From Blautia coccoides (GTDB lineage: Bacteria > Bacillota > Clostridia > Lachnospirales > Lachnospiraceae), in assembly GCF_034355335.1 (NCBI RefSeq), contig NZ_CP136422.1, positions 4,126,501-4,190,500 of the forward strand: 64,000 bases of DNA, in the 5' to 3' direction. This document shows, one piece after another, positions 43,938 through 52,160 of this stretch. The notes beneath the pieces were generated by a model. That model was not told where the DNA came from and made no database searches. It worked only from the letters and a program-made list of their open reading frames with translations. How positions within the stretch are numbered: the first letter of the stretch is position 1; each line of letters starts with the position of its first letter. A program made the translations under genes and the position numbers.

Positions 43938-44375
43938 TTATTTGTACAGCTCATCTAAATCGTCCTGGCAGAGGGGCTTAACACCGTTCTTTGTCAGGGC
44001 CTCAATTGCTTTTTCATTGTCTCCCACTCTTAAGATCATACATGCCTTATCTTTCACGCCTGCAGTGAATGCATAGGTGTATTCCACATTGATCTGGTTG
44101 TCACCCAATATCTGCATAACTTTTCCGAGACTTCCAGGCTTATTAGAAATGGCAATCGCCAATACCTTTGTGATGGAACATATGTAGCCACAGTCTTTCA
44201 AAACCCGGACTGCATTGAACGGGTCATCCAAGATCAGGCGGATGATGCCAAAATCCTTTGTCTCAGCCAGAGACAATGCCCTCATATTTATTTTATTTTC
44301 ATTCAGAGCATTCGCCAGCTCTGCCAGCATACCCGGTTTATTTTCCACAAATACAGAAATCTGTTTTACTGTCAT
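43938..44375 (-). CDS. Tandem ACT-domain protein
   Basis: 145 residues made of two ACT domains: about 1-68 (ISVFVENKPGMLAELANAL) and 69-140 (LAIAISNKPGSLGKVMQIL). ACT domains bind amino acids. Proteins of this type lie next to phenylacetate-CoA ligase genes in many Clostridia and are probably its amino-acid-sensing partner. The ligase gene ends 17 bp upstream, so the two form an operon. G-rich ribosome site before the ATG. Confidence 0.88.
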   Translation of the reverse strand: MTVKQISVFVENKPGMLAELANALNENKINMRALSLAETKDFGIIRLILDDPFNAVRVLKDCGYICSITKVLAIAISNKPGSLGKVMQILGDNQINVEYTYAFTAGVKDKACMILRVGDNEKAIEALTKNGVKPLCQDDLDELYK

Positions 44376-44392
44376 AAAAATCCCCCCTTTTT

Positions 44393-45694
44393 CTAGTAAA
44401 GATTACGGTTATCAATTACACGTTTCGCCTTGCCTTCGCTTCGGGCGATGGTCTTAGGCGCAACCAGTTTTACAACTGCATAGATACCCAGCATGGACTT
44501 CAGTGCCTCGATCAGCTCACGCTCTCTTACTTCAATCTCCCGGATAGAGTCAGAGAACATTTCCGGAGTCATCTCCACCTGAACTTCCAGCTTGTCGCTG
44601 TTCTTTTCACGGCTTACGATGATCTGGTAGTTAGCCGGATAACCCTTGTTGAGGAGTACCGTTTCAATCTGGCTCGGGAATACATTGACTCCTTTGACGA
44701 TGAGCATATCATCACTTCTGCCCATGGGCTTCGACATGCGCACATGAGTTCTTCCGCAGGAACATTTTTCACGGTTCAGTACACAGATATCCCTGGTTCT
44801 GTAACGCAGAAGAGGGAATGCTTCTTTTGTGATGCTGGTAAATACCAGCTCGCCCTTCTCTCCGTCCGGAAGAACTTCACCTGTGACCGGATCAATGATC
44901 TCAGCAATAAAATGGTCCTCATTAATATGCATCCCGCCCTGTGCGCTGCATTCAAAGGATACACCCGGGCCGGAAATCTCAGTGAGTCCATAGATATCAT
45001 ACGCACGGATTCCAAGCTTGTCCTCCACATCACGGCGCATTTCCTCACTCCATGCCTCTGCTCCAAATATACCTGCTTTCAGCTTGATCTTGTCTCTAAG
45101 CCCTCTCTCACAGATTGTCTCCGCCAGATAAGCCGCATAAGATGGGGTACAGCAGAGGATCGTGGAACCAAGGTCACACATGAACTGTATCTGTCTGTCC
45201 GTATTACCGGAGGACATAGGAAGTGTCAGAGATCCTACCTTATGGGAACCGCCGTTCAGACCAGGCCCTCCTGTAAACAATCCATAACCATAGCATACAT
45301 GTACTACATCATCTTTTGTTCCGCCTGCTGCCATGATTGCTCTGGCACAACAGTCATCCCACAAATCTATATCATGCTGAGTATAGAATGCCACCACTCT
45401 TCTGCCCGTCGTGCCGCTGGTTGACTGGATACGCACACAGTCAGAAAGAGGGACTGCCAGCAATCCATAGGGATACGCTTCACGCAGATCTTCTTTTGTC
45501 AGGAATGGAAGCTTATGCAGGTCATCCATAGACTTGATATCCTCGGGTACAAGGCCCACTTCCTCCATTTTTGCTCTGTAATAGGGCACGTTGTCATATA
45601 CGTGCTTTACCTGTTTTGTCAGACGTTCGTCCTGCCATTCACGAATCTGCTCTCTTGAGGCACATTCGACTTCCGGCTGATAATAATTCTCCAT
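44393..45694 (-). CDS. Phenylacetate-CoA ligase (PaaK type)
   Basis: 433 residues, adenylate-forming enzyme activating aryl acids as CoA thioesters. The AMP site is QSTSGTTGRRVVAFYT, with YDIYGLTEISGPGVSFEC and RYRTRDICVL downstream and a C-terminal domain with GVNVFPSQIE. CSCGRTH is the small cysteine motif of PaaK enzymes. AAGGA supports ATG 45694 over 45718. Paired with an ACT protein it resembles the aromatic amino-acid fermentation module that also includes indolepyruvate oxidoreductase, but those genes are not in the window. Substrates such as phenylacetate or indoleacetate are inferred. Confidence 0.9.
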   Translation of the reverse strand: MENYYQPEVECASREQIREWQDERLTKQVKHVYDNVPYYRAKMEEVGLVPEDIKSMDDLHKLPFLTKEDLREAYPYGLLAVPLSDCVRIQSTSGTTGRRVVAFYTQHDIDLWDDCCARAIMAAGGTKDDVVHVCYGYGLFTGGPGLNGGSHKVGSLTLPMSSGNTDRQIQFMCDLGSTILCCTPSYAAYLAETICERGLRDKIKLKAGIFGAEAWSEEMRRDVEDKLGIRAYDIYGLTEISGPGVSFECSAQGGMHINEDHFIAEIIDPVTGEVLPDGEKGELVFTSITKEAFPLLRYRTRDICVLNREKCSCGRTHVRMSKPMGRSDDMLIVKGVNVFPSQIETVLLNKGYPANYQIIVSREKNSDKLEVQVEMTPEMFSDSIREIEVRERELIEALKSMLGIYAVVKLVAPKTIARSEGKAKRVIDNRNLY

Positions 45695-45907
45695 TGCTGT
45701 AAATTCCTTTCCATCCATTTTACTCTAAAACGGCATCCCGGACCATATATCACTTTTGTCCTGACATGCCTGCCGCCGGGTACTGACCCACATCGGCCCG
45801 TTTTTATTATTATATCATTTTAGCGCTTCAGCGTAAAGAATATTTAACATTTTATGCAGTCCTTCATAAGATATTACTGTATAAGTAAATTAAAAGGATA
45901 AACAGAT

Positions 45908-46198
45908 ATGGAAAAATGTCGAATGAATTATCAGGGCGTCCGTCCGTACTATCCGCCGAATAGAGAAATGCCGGCCCGCGATAACTGCCGCCGTACACCC
46001 TGTGGCTGTAACTGTAATTGTGATATGGTAGACAACACCTCAATCTATGAACATGCCGACAAGCTGCCGCTTACTATGGCATATGTACCCATGCAAAAAT
46101 TCAAAACTACCTTTGAACTTTGCAAAGCGCTGCAGATGGGAACCATCTTCCCTGAACTTTGCAAGCCATTCTGTGGAAAGAGAGGTGGATGTCGATGA
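45908..46198 (+). CDS. cotJA: Spore coat associated protein CotJA
   Basis: 96 residues. The CotJA core is PLTMAYVPMQKFKTTFELCKALQMGTIFPELCKPF, preceded by a Cys/Arg-rich leader (CRRTPCGCNCNCD) typical of Lachnospiraceae. CotJA helps place CotJC in the inner coat. It overlaps cotJB by 4 bp. An AAAAGGAT site lies upstream. A mother-cell sigma-E promoter would be expected, but I could not place one with confidence in 45830-45900. Confidence 0.9.
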   Translation: MEKCRMNYQGVRPYYPPNREMPARDNCRRTPCGCNCNCDMVDNTSIYEHADKLPLTMAYVPMQKFKTTFELCKALQMGTIFPELCKPFCGKRGGCR

Positions 46199-46455
46199 AG
46201 GAATGCAGACGCAGCAAATCCCAGTTAATGCAGCTGATCAATGAAGTCAGCTTCGCCGTCAACGATATGAATCTCTACCTTGACACTCACCCGGATGACA
46301 AGTCCGCTATGGAATTTATGTGCGATAAAATCCGCATCCGCGAAGAAGCGCTGAAAGAATACGCCATGTACTATGGCCCGCTTACCATTGCAACTGCTGA
46401 TGATGACTGCAGCAACTCATGGGATTGGGTAATGCAGCCGTGGCCTTGGGAATAG
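46195..46455 (+). CDS. cotJB: Spore coat protein CotJB
   Basis: 86 residues. The family pattern is clear: LMQLINEVSFAVNDMNLYLDTHPDD, then KIRIREEALKEYAMYYGPLT and the aromatic C-terminus WDWVMQPWPWE. ATG 46195 overlaps the cotJA stop (ATGA) with GAGGTGG upstream; 46189 is an alternative start. It is intact. Confidence 0.92.
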   Translation: MKECRRSKSQLMQLINEVSFAVNDMNLYLDTHPDDKSAMEFMCDKIRIREEALKEYAMYYGPLTIATADDDCSNSWDWVMQPWPWE

Positions 46456-46473
46456 AGAGGAGTGTGCTAGAAT

Positions 46474-46725
46474 ATGTGGAATTATGAGAAGAGATTACAG
46501 TATCCGATAAATATTAAGACTCCGAATGCCAAGGCTGCTTTGTTTATTATGAGTCAGTATGGTGGACCAGATGGAGAAATTGCCGCTTCTATGCGTTATC
46601 TGTCACAGCGGTTCGCCATGCCGAATCGCATCGCCATGGGTACCCTGAATGATATAGGTACATCGTTCTTGCTATTGCCCCCATATCTCCCCATCGTACT
46701 ACGCCAGGTTAAGTATGCCACATAG
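46474..46725 (+). pseudogene. cotJC: cotJC, truncated after about 62 codons
   Basis: The first ~62 residues are plain CotJC (manganese-catalase-like coat protein): MWNYEKRLQYPINIKTPNAK, SQYGGPDGEIAASMRYLSQR, LNDIGT. The family continues with a metal-binding EELAHLE-type helix and totals about 190 residues, but here the frame runs into SFLLLPPYLPIVLRQVKYAT and stops. So the metal site and most of the protein are lost. The 3' part was not found in either strand of 46726-50194. A serine recombinase gene lies 205 bp downstream on the other strand, suggesting an insertion or a rearrangement. Confidence 0.85.
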
Positions 46726-46929
46726 TAACCACATTCTGATGGAAAGAAGTAACTTATTGTTATTATTCACAGCCACTGTTCCACGAGATTTGTTATGCTT
46801 TTTATATGCTTGCGCATGAAAATCCCGAGGCAGCCGGCGCAGTTTGGAGCAGAATACTCCGCCTCTATGCATGGCGAAGCGTATTGCTGTTCACAGAACT
46901 GCCCTTTTTGCAGTGCTATTCCATCTCAA
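46726..46929. other. Intergenic stretch after truncated cotJC
   Basis: No convincing gene or terminator. It includes GTTATTATTCAC and a GC-richer block near 46845-46890. It is the left border of whatever interrupted cotJC. Confidence 0.4.
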
Positions 46930-48570
46930 CTAAAGAATCTCTAAGATATCCTCCGGACCGTCTTCCACAATAGCTGCTTCCAATATTTCTGTATTATAAT
47001 TATCCCGTTTCCCACTGCTGTGAATCCGCATCTTTATTCCAAACGGAACATATTTTATCCACACACATACCATCTGTCCCTGATAAACCACTATTTTATC
47101 GATTAATTCCCTGAAAAGAGCATCTTCTGCTCCATGAAAATTCAATATTCTATCAACTGACTCCTTATAGTTCTCAAAACAAGATTTCCTTTCCTCCTCT
47201 GCGGCTTTCTCCTTTTTCGCTTTTAAAAGCCTTTTTTCCAGCTTTTCCTTCTGTCCGTCATACCAATTTTTCTGTTCTGCCAATTCTTTGGTATCTAACA
47301 TTCCCTCCAGTACCAGATCAACACATTTTTTCTTTTTTCCCTCTATTTCTTCTATTTTTCTTTCAATAAAAGAAATATCTTCCATATATATGTCTTTTTG
47401 ATCCAGTCTTTTTATTCTTTGCAGAATTTCTGTTATCACAGTTTCTCGGTCAAAATTCACCTGTTTTAGAGCATAACATACACAGGATCGCAGTGCCAGG
47501 TCACTGACTGCAGTGTTGTCACAGCAGGGTCTGTTACCTTCTCCCTCTTTTTTTACCTTTCCATGATTTGCGTGATTATAGCATCTCCACGTTCTGTAAT
47601 TACTCCCGTCCCCACGTTTTTTTGAGCGGACCACAAAACTTCCTCCGCATTCCCCACACTTGACTTTTCCGCTGCACCAATAGCGGGTGCCTTGTAATGA
47701 CTTGCTGTTTTTAGATAATGATCTCCTTTTCAGCTCTCTCTGTGTTCTGTCCCATAATTCTCTGTCAATGATAGATATATGATGTTCCTTCAAATATACC
47801 ATTTCTTCCTCACCCTCATTTTTCTTTTTCCTGTGGGAAAGGAAATCCGGAGTGATTGTTTTTTTCTGGCATAAATCGCCGGCATATTTCTCATTTTTCA
47901 GCACCTTAAGGATCATGGTATTAGACCATGTATCTCCCCGTTTCGGCTGTATCCCTTCCTCCATCAGTTCCCTGGCAATAACATAGGTACCCTTCTGCTC
48001 ATTTGTATACTTATGAAAGATGGCCCTGACCACCTCTGCCTCCTCCTCATTTACATATAGTCTGCCGGCCTTCACTGTATACCCAAGCAGGTCTCTCCCG
48101 AATACCACTCCCTGCTCCATCCTGCGTTTCTGTCCCCATTTCACACGTTCGGAAATCTTTCTGCTTTCATCCTGGGCAAGCGTTGCCATAATGGACAGAC
48201 GCAGTTCGCCGTCCCCGTCCATTGTATCAATATTGTCTATAGTAAAAATAACCCGAACGCCTTTTGCCTTCAGTTTTCTTATATAAGAGAGTGTATCCAC
48301 AGTGTTTCTGGCAAACCTAGACACTTCTTTTGTGAGGATCAAATCTATTTTCCCTGCCATGGCATCCCGGATCATCCGATTGAACCCTTTTCGGTTTGCA
48401 GTCTGTGTTCCGCTGATGCCCTCATCATAATAAATACCCGTCAATTCCCATCCTTCATGCTGATGGATGTATTCGGTAAAGTAATTCCGCTGGCTGTTAA
48501 GGGAGTTTGCCTGGTCTTCTTTCTCTGTAGATACTCTCCCATATGCAGCTGCCCTTACTCTATTTCCCAC
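46930..48570 (-). CDS. Large serine recombinase (site-specific integrase)
   Basis: 546 residues. The resolvase domain (1-145) has catalytic Ser14 in AAAYGRVSTEKEDQ and the arginines of KEVSRFARNTVDTLSYIRKL. The recombinase domain follows, with KVLKNEKYAGDLCQKK, then a zinc ribbon (VKCGECGGSF ... YRTWRCYNH) and a coiled coil rich in E and K (about 400-475). Length and layout match integrases of Firmicute mobile elements such as TnpX/phage types. The start is GTG 48570 with GGAGG upstream. Base composition is AT-richer than the neighbours. No capsid, conjugation or cargo genes adjoin it, so it appears to be a remnant or minimal element. Confidence 0.93.
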   Translation of the reverse strand: MGNRVRAAAYGRVSTEKEDQANSLNSQRNYFTEYIHQHEGWELTGIYYDEGISGTQTANRKGFNRMIRDAMAGKIDLILTKEVSRFARNTVDTLSYIRKLKAKGVRVIFTIDNIDTMDGDGELRLSIMATLAQDESRKISERVKWGQKRRMEQGVVFGRDLLGYTVKAGRLYVNEEEAEVVRAIFHKYTNEQKGTYVIARELMEEGIQPKRGDTWSNTMILKVLKNEKYAGDLCQKKTITPDFLSHRKKKNEGEEEMVYLKEHHISIIDRELWDRTQRELKRRSLSKNSKSLQGTRYWCSGKVKCGECGGSFVVRSKKRGDGSNYRTWRCYNHANHGKVKKEGEGNRPCCDNTAVSDLALRSCVCYALKQVNFDRETVITEILQRIKRLDQKDIYMEDISFIERKIEEIEGKKKKCVDLVLEGMLDTKELAEQKNWYDGQKEKLEKRLLKAKKEKAAEEERKSCFENYKESVDRILNFHGAEDALFRELIDKIVVYQGQMVCVWIKYVPFGIKMRIHSSGKRDNYNTEILEAAIVEDGPEDILEIL

Positions 48571-48705
48571 CTAAAAAGCCTCCAACCTATATAAGTCCAG
48601 TTTTCGCCTGCCCACGCCCATACATAGCTGCCGCGGTCCTCTCTCTATTACGCACAGATAATCCTGGATGCTACACGCACGATTCGCAGATGCTTTACGG
48701 ATACT

Positions 48706-48891
48706 TCATGAATCCAATTCATTCAGAAGCTCACCAAGCTGCTCATCCGTAAGCAGACTTCCCGCATGAAGTTCTCTGCAAATCCCCTTTTTTAACTGTC
48801 TGCTGAAATCTTTTTCCTGCTCCGCTGTCAACACAATACGCTGCCCATTTTCCTGTTTTAGAAAAATACTCTTTTCCTTGCTGTCCTCCAC
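48706..48891 (-). CDS. Small charged protein upstream of the recombinase
   Basis: 61 residues: MEDSKEKSIFLKQENGQRIV, then LTAEQEKDFSRQLKKGICRELHAG and LLTDEQLGELLNELDS. Not firmly assigned. The last third looks like a short helical SHOCT-like motif. GTG start at 48891 with AGGAG 7 nt upstream. It is 135 bp from the recombinase and in the same direction, so it might be an excision or control partner; that is a guess from position only. Confidence 0.6.
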   Translation of the reverse strand: MEDSKEKSIFLKQENGQRIVLTAEQEKDFSRQLKKGICRELHAGSLLTDEQLGELLNELDS

Positions 48892-49253
48892 AAGATGTCT
48901 CCTATTATTTATGCCCTTATAATAGAATATGCAGAAAAAGTAATTTTGCCATAGTTACTAATGGCCTGAAATTGTCACATTTCCAATTCTTACGTCATAA
49001 CAATAATCCCATCGGAACATCTTATCGCAAGAACAATAACCGAGATGCTCCACACATGCACTCGAAAATCTTGTAAATGAATGCTAAGAGTAACGCTCCA
49101 GTAAGTCAGCCCATTTACTGTGCTGTCCGAAAAAATGTCCTACAGTCAGGCAAGAATCCTTTCACCAAAATGAATCTGCATAGATTTGTTCATAACTGTG
49201 AATTCATTATACAGTTATCGGTAAAAATATTTACTTTTGAAAACAATAAAATA
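48892..49253. other. AT-rich intergenic stretch
   Basis: About 360 bp without a supported gene. A weak minus-strand promoter (TTACTT, 16 bp, TATAAG near 48910-48940) could serve the gene at 48706-48891. Nothing else recognised; no 3' fragment of cotJC was seen. Confidence 0.5.
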
Positions 49254-49294
49254 CCTGGAAGCAGCAGCTACATCCTATCTGCTGCTTCCAGGTA
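49254..49294 (-). terminator. Terminator of the small zinc-ribbon gene
   Basis: ACCTGGAAGCAGCAG (49254-49268) and CTGCTGCTTCCAGGT (49280-49294) form a perfect 15-bp stem with an 11-nt loop, followed on the minus strand by a T-rich stretch. It lies 18 bp after the stop of the gene at 49313. Confidence 0.83.
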
Positions 49295-49312
49295 CTTCGC
49301 ACAAATCTCTTA

Positions 49313-49507
49313 CTATTTTTCTTCCTTTTCTGTTTTCAAAGGTTCCACTTCTTCCGCTTTAAATACATATCCGCAGGAACAAGCAGTCTCCTCGATCACT
49401 CTGCCTCTTACCGTAAAAACTTCCACTTCTTCACCGCATTTCGGACATGTCCTGTCCTCCGGTATTGGGGTTCTGTATTTGCTTTCGCATCCATCTAAAA
49501 CTGCCAT
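49313..49507 (-). CDS. Small zinc-ribbon-like protein, unknown
   Basis: 64 residues starting MAVLDGCESKYRTPIPEDRT. CPKCG and CSCG, about 20 residues apart, could hold one zinc; the tail is Glu/Lys-rich. AGGAGGTG upstream favours ATG 49507 over the GTG at 49516. It has its own terminator. Function unknown; perhaps a nucleic-acid or protein-binding accessory factor. Confidence 0.65.
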   Translation of the reverse strand: MAVLDGCESKYRTPIPEDRTCPKCGEEVEVFTVRGRVIEETACSCGYVFKAEEVEPLKTEKEEK

Positions 49508-49528
49508 GTCTTTCACCTCCTGATGCGC

Positions 49529-49692
49529 TAGAATGTGTTGTATGTCACTTTCTGCAAAATGTTCGCCACAGTTTACGGGAGATTCATTCTATCATAAAGG
49601 GGGCACGGCGGGCCACGTCACCCCAATGAAGGGAGAATATACCGCCAAGTGCAGTGTGCAGACTACAGGAATGAATTTTTAGACACATTCTA
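49529..49692. repeat. Small inverted-repeat element (MITE-like), copy 2
   Basis: Bounded by the perfect 10-bp terminal inverted repeat TAGAATGTGT (49529-49538) and ACACATTCTA (49683-49692), about 164 bp long and non-coding. The internal block GCCACAGTTTACGGGAGATT and the GGCGGGCCACGTCACC core match copy 1 at 43702-43830. Confidence 0.65.
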
Positions 49693-49838
49693 ATGAATTA
49701 TATATCGCTTATCACAATATATTGTATCTCTTATCCGCAATTAAAACAAGCCGCTTTTCAATATATTGCTGCTAAAACGTGACTGTTTGTTATTGTTCAC
49801 GCTTTGATCAGCAGCACACTTCACTATGCACATTTCTG

Positions 49839-49946
49839 TCCTTTATGGTAATTCTACTCTTTATGATTATTCTACCTTTTATGGTAGTTCTGCCTTTTAT
49901 AGTGGTTCTTCCCTTTATGGTAGTTCTTCCCTTTATAGATGTTAAA
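49839..49946 (+). repeat. Minisatellite, six 18-bp units
   Basis: Units start at 49839, 49857, 49875, 49893, 49911 and 49929; the consensus is close to CCTTTTATGGTAGTTCTT and the last unit is degenerate. The length is a multiple of three, so any reading frame crossing it gives a hexapeptide repeat (for example LPFMVV), but no ribosome site supports translation. Confidence 0.8.
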
Positions 49947-50194
49947 TACAACGGTTTGCATTTTGCTGCCGGCTAACTCGAACGTTTGCTGCGCATCGCG
50001 CTGGCAATCCCGGAAATTTTCATGCGTTCTGATTTTCACATATACTGACTTTCACATATACTGATTTTCATATACTCTGTATGAAAATACATTGTTAAAC
50101 AACCGCCATGCAAACAGGAACACAATAACACACCAGATACACATTACATGGTTTCATAAATTCTCGCGCGCGATCAGGCACAGTCTTTTGTTCT

Positions 50195-50965
50195 TTATTT
50201 TACTAGATATCCCCCATCTACAGGTATTATAGCTCCGCCCAGATAATCGCTTGCATGGGAGGCCAGAAATATGCAAGTGCCCTTCATATCATCCCAGGTT
50301 CCCCATCGGTTGGCGGGAATCCTGTCTGTGATCTGCTGATATCTGGGATTTTCCGGGTCCAAAAGAGCAGCATTCATCTCTGTTGCCATATATCCGGGAG
50401 CAATGGCATTTACATTGACACCTCTGGCGATCCAGTCGTTGCTCAGTTCCTTTGTAAGCTGCGTCACTCCGCCCTTTGCCGCCGTATAGGCAGGAACAGT
50501 CTGTCCCCCAAACCAGGATACCATAGAAGCAATGTTGATGATCTTCCCGTATCCCTTTTCCAACATGATTTTGGCTGCCTCCTGACACAGGATAAATACG
50601 GAATTCAGATTCACATTCAGAACCTCATCCCACTCTTCCACTGGGAAGACCTCTGCACTGTGCCGTCTCTGAATGCCATGGGCTGTCACAAGAATATCCA
50701 AATCCTTTCCAAGCTTTTCCACACATTCCCTAAAACAACTGTACACTTCCTCACGTATGGCCAGATTCGCTTTCACGCCATGGCATTTAAATCCTCTTTC
50801 ACGAAACTGTTCCGCTGTTTCATGGACTTTATCAGATGTCCCCACTATGGCAACCTCACAGCCGGCCTCCATAAGGCCTTCTGCCATTCCATATCCCAAA
50901 CCTCTTGTTCCGCCTGTCACGATCGCCTTTTTTCCTTCGATATTAAATAATTCATTTCCCTTCAT
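50195..50965 (-). CDS. Short-chain dehydrogenase, gluconate 5-dehydrogenase / mannonate oxidoreductase-like
   Basis: 256 residues, classical SDR. VTGGTRGLGYGMAEGL binds NAD(P), catalytic Ser-Tyr-Lys are in IASMVSWFGGQTVPAYTAAKGG, and the C-terminal NAIAPGYMATEMNAAL ... RIPANRWGTWDDMKG ... DYLGGAIIPVDGGYLVK follows the KduD/IdnO group. I start it at ATG 50965 (MKGNELFNIEGKKA); the only Shine-Dalgarno is 28 nt upstream, but a hairpin in between closes the gap to 9 nt. It is last in the TRAP/ManD operon, so it likely reduces or oxidises a sugar acid such as fructuronate/mannonate. Confidence 0.88.
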   Translation of the reverse strand: MKGNELFNIEGKKAIVTGGTRGLGYGMAEGLMEAGCEVAIVGTSDKVHETAEQFRERGFKCHGVKANLAIREEVYSCFRECVEKLGKDLDILVTAHGIQRRHSAEVFPVEEWDEVLNVNLNSVFILCQEAAKIMLEKGYGKIINIASMVSWFGGQTVPAYTAAKGGVTQLTKELSNDWIARGVNVNAIAPGYMATEMNAALLDPENPRYQQITDRIPANRWGTWDDMKGTCIFLASHASDYLGGAIIPVDGGYLVK

Positions 50966-51000
50966 ATCTATGCCGCAGGATAGAAAATCCTGCCCTCCTT
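50966..51000 (-). promoter_or_regulatory. Ribosome-binding site with a hairpin between Shine-Dalgarno and start
   Basis: AAGGAGG (51000-50994) is 28 nt from the ATG at 50965. GCAGGAT-TTTCT-ATCCTGC (50993-50975) is a perfect 7-bp hairpin; when folded it leaves an effective spacing of 9 nt (50974-50966). No other ribosome site is present for this gene. Confidence 0.65.
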
Positions 51001-51027
51001 TCAAAAAGCCATACTTACATACAGCAG

Positions 51028-52062
51028 CTAAAACATGATCACCATTTTCTTAACTGACGGGTCCGGATTGTCCATATACTCAAATACTTTATCAATCTGG
51101 CTGAAGCTTATAAATGTAGTGGCAATCCCCTCTGTATTAAACTTCTTATTTTCCATACATTCAATGGTTGGTTCAAATTTAAAACAGGACATTCTTGTTC
51201 CGATAATGTCAAGTTCCCTTTGATTGATCATGGCCTGTGTGATCTCTTCCGGTTTCGTACAGAAGCCCAGAGGTACCACACGTCCTGCATTACAGACAAT
51301 TCCCGGCCGCATGATCATAGTAAGAGAGCCGGGGAAGCAGGCCGAATCAAATGCAATGGTCACCCCATGTCCTTCGGTGATTTTCTGTACAGCTTCAGCC
51401 AGGTTCTCTTTCTTTGTATTGATCACATGATCCGCACCGTATTCCTTTGCCCGTTCCAGAGAGCTGTCACTGATATCACAGCAGATAACAGTTTTACATC
51501 CCTTTGCCTTACAGGTCTGCAGGATGATCGCCCCGATTGTTCCTGCCCCCAGGATCAAAACGATGTCCTCCGACACTACCCGTCCTCTGGCAGTACAATG
51601 GGCACCGATCGCATAGGGTTCCACAAGTGCAGCATCCTCCCATGACACACTGTCGTCGATCCTGTAAACTTCCTTAGCGGGCGCTGTAAAATATTCCCTC
51701 CAGCCGCCGTCCATCCCGGATCCTCTGACCATTACCTTTTCACACACATTTTTTCTTCCGATCCTACACTGATAACATTCCCCGCAGGTGTGGATCAGGT
51801 CCACGATCACATGATCCCCCTCTTTTACATTTGTCACATTTTTCCCTGCTTTCGCAACAATTCCTGCATTTTCATGGCCGGGAATACGGGGATATGTAGA
51901 ACAGGGATTTGCGCCGTGATAAATATGATGGTCACTTCCGCATACACCTGCTGCCTTCATCTGGATCAGAACCTCATCATCACCGGGTACGGGAACAGGG
52001 ACTTCACGCACTTCTGTATGATGAGGCTTTACAACCACTACTTCCTTCATCGTATTCTTCAT
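51028..52062 (-). CDS. Zinc-dependent sugar-acid/polyol dehydrogenase (MDR family, RspB-like)
   Basis: 344 residues, medium-chain dehydrogenase. Catalytic zinc ligands are in AAGVCGSDHHIYHG and PGHENAG; the four-Cys structural zinc site is CGECYQCRIGRKNVC; NAD-binding is VLILGAGTIGAIIL. The start at ATG 52062 follows a GGAAAG site; 52050 is an alternative. Relatives are L-threonine, sorbitol and L-gulonate 5-dehydrogenases. Together with a ManD/RspA homologue in the same operon it matches the RspA-RspB pair, suggesting L-gulonate to fructuronate oxidation. That substrate is inferred. Confidence 0.88.
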   Translation of the reverse strand: MKNTMKEVVVVKPHHTEVREVPVPVPGDDEVLIQMKAAGVCGSDHHIYHGANPCSTYPRIPGHENAGIVAKAGKNVTNVKEGDHVIVDLIHTCGECYQCRIGRKNVCEKVMVRGSGMDGGWREYFTAPAKEVYRIDDSVSWEDAALVEPYAIGAHCTARGRVVSEDIVLILGAGTIGAIILQTCKAKGCKTVICCDISDSSLERAKEYGADHVINTKKENLAEAVQKITEGHGVTIAFDSACFPGSLTMIMRPGIVCNAGRVVPLGFCTKPEEITQAMINQRELDIIGTRMSCFKFEPTIECMENKKFNTEGIATTFISFSQIDKVFEYMDNPDPSVKKMVIMF

Positions 52063-52160
52063 TTTCTTTCCTTTCCGGGTCATTTCCCCTGCCCGGAAAA
52101 GTTCCGGGCGCATTTATTCTTCTTATGATCTAATCACCTATCCGGTCTAAGATCACACTG

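Larger units (their letters stand above)
49517..50194. other. 678-bp gene-poor region with repeats
   Basis: No supported coding sequence. It holds the inverted-repeat element at 49529-49692 and the 18-bp minisatellite at 49839-49946, then AT-rich sequence with repeated ACTTTCACATATACTGATTTTC-like stretches near 50030-50080. The region borders the catabolic operon at 50195. Confidence 0.6.

Noticed and set aside
45830..45905. A sigma-E promoter for the cotJ operon
   Set aside because: GAATATT and CATAAGAT are present but 20 bp apart, outside the usual spacing, so I do not list it as a feature.
46650..49010. Shared GTTCTTGC segment near the truncated cotJC and near 49010 as att sites
   Set aside because: The match is only about 8 bp and in opposite orientation, which is no better than chance for a region this size.
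49779..49976. 65-codon frame with LPFMVV repeats as a membrane peptide gene
   Set aside because: It is just the 18-bp minisatellite read in one frame, with no ribosome site or promoter.
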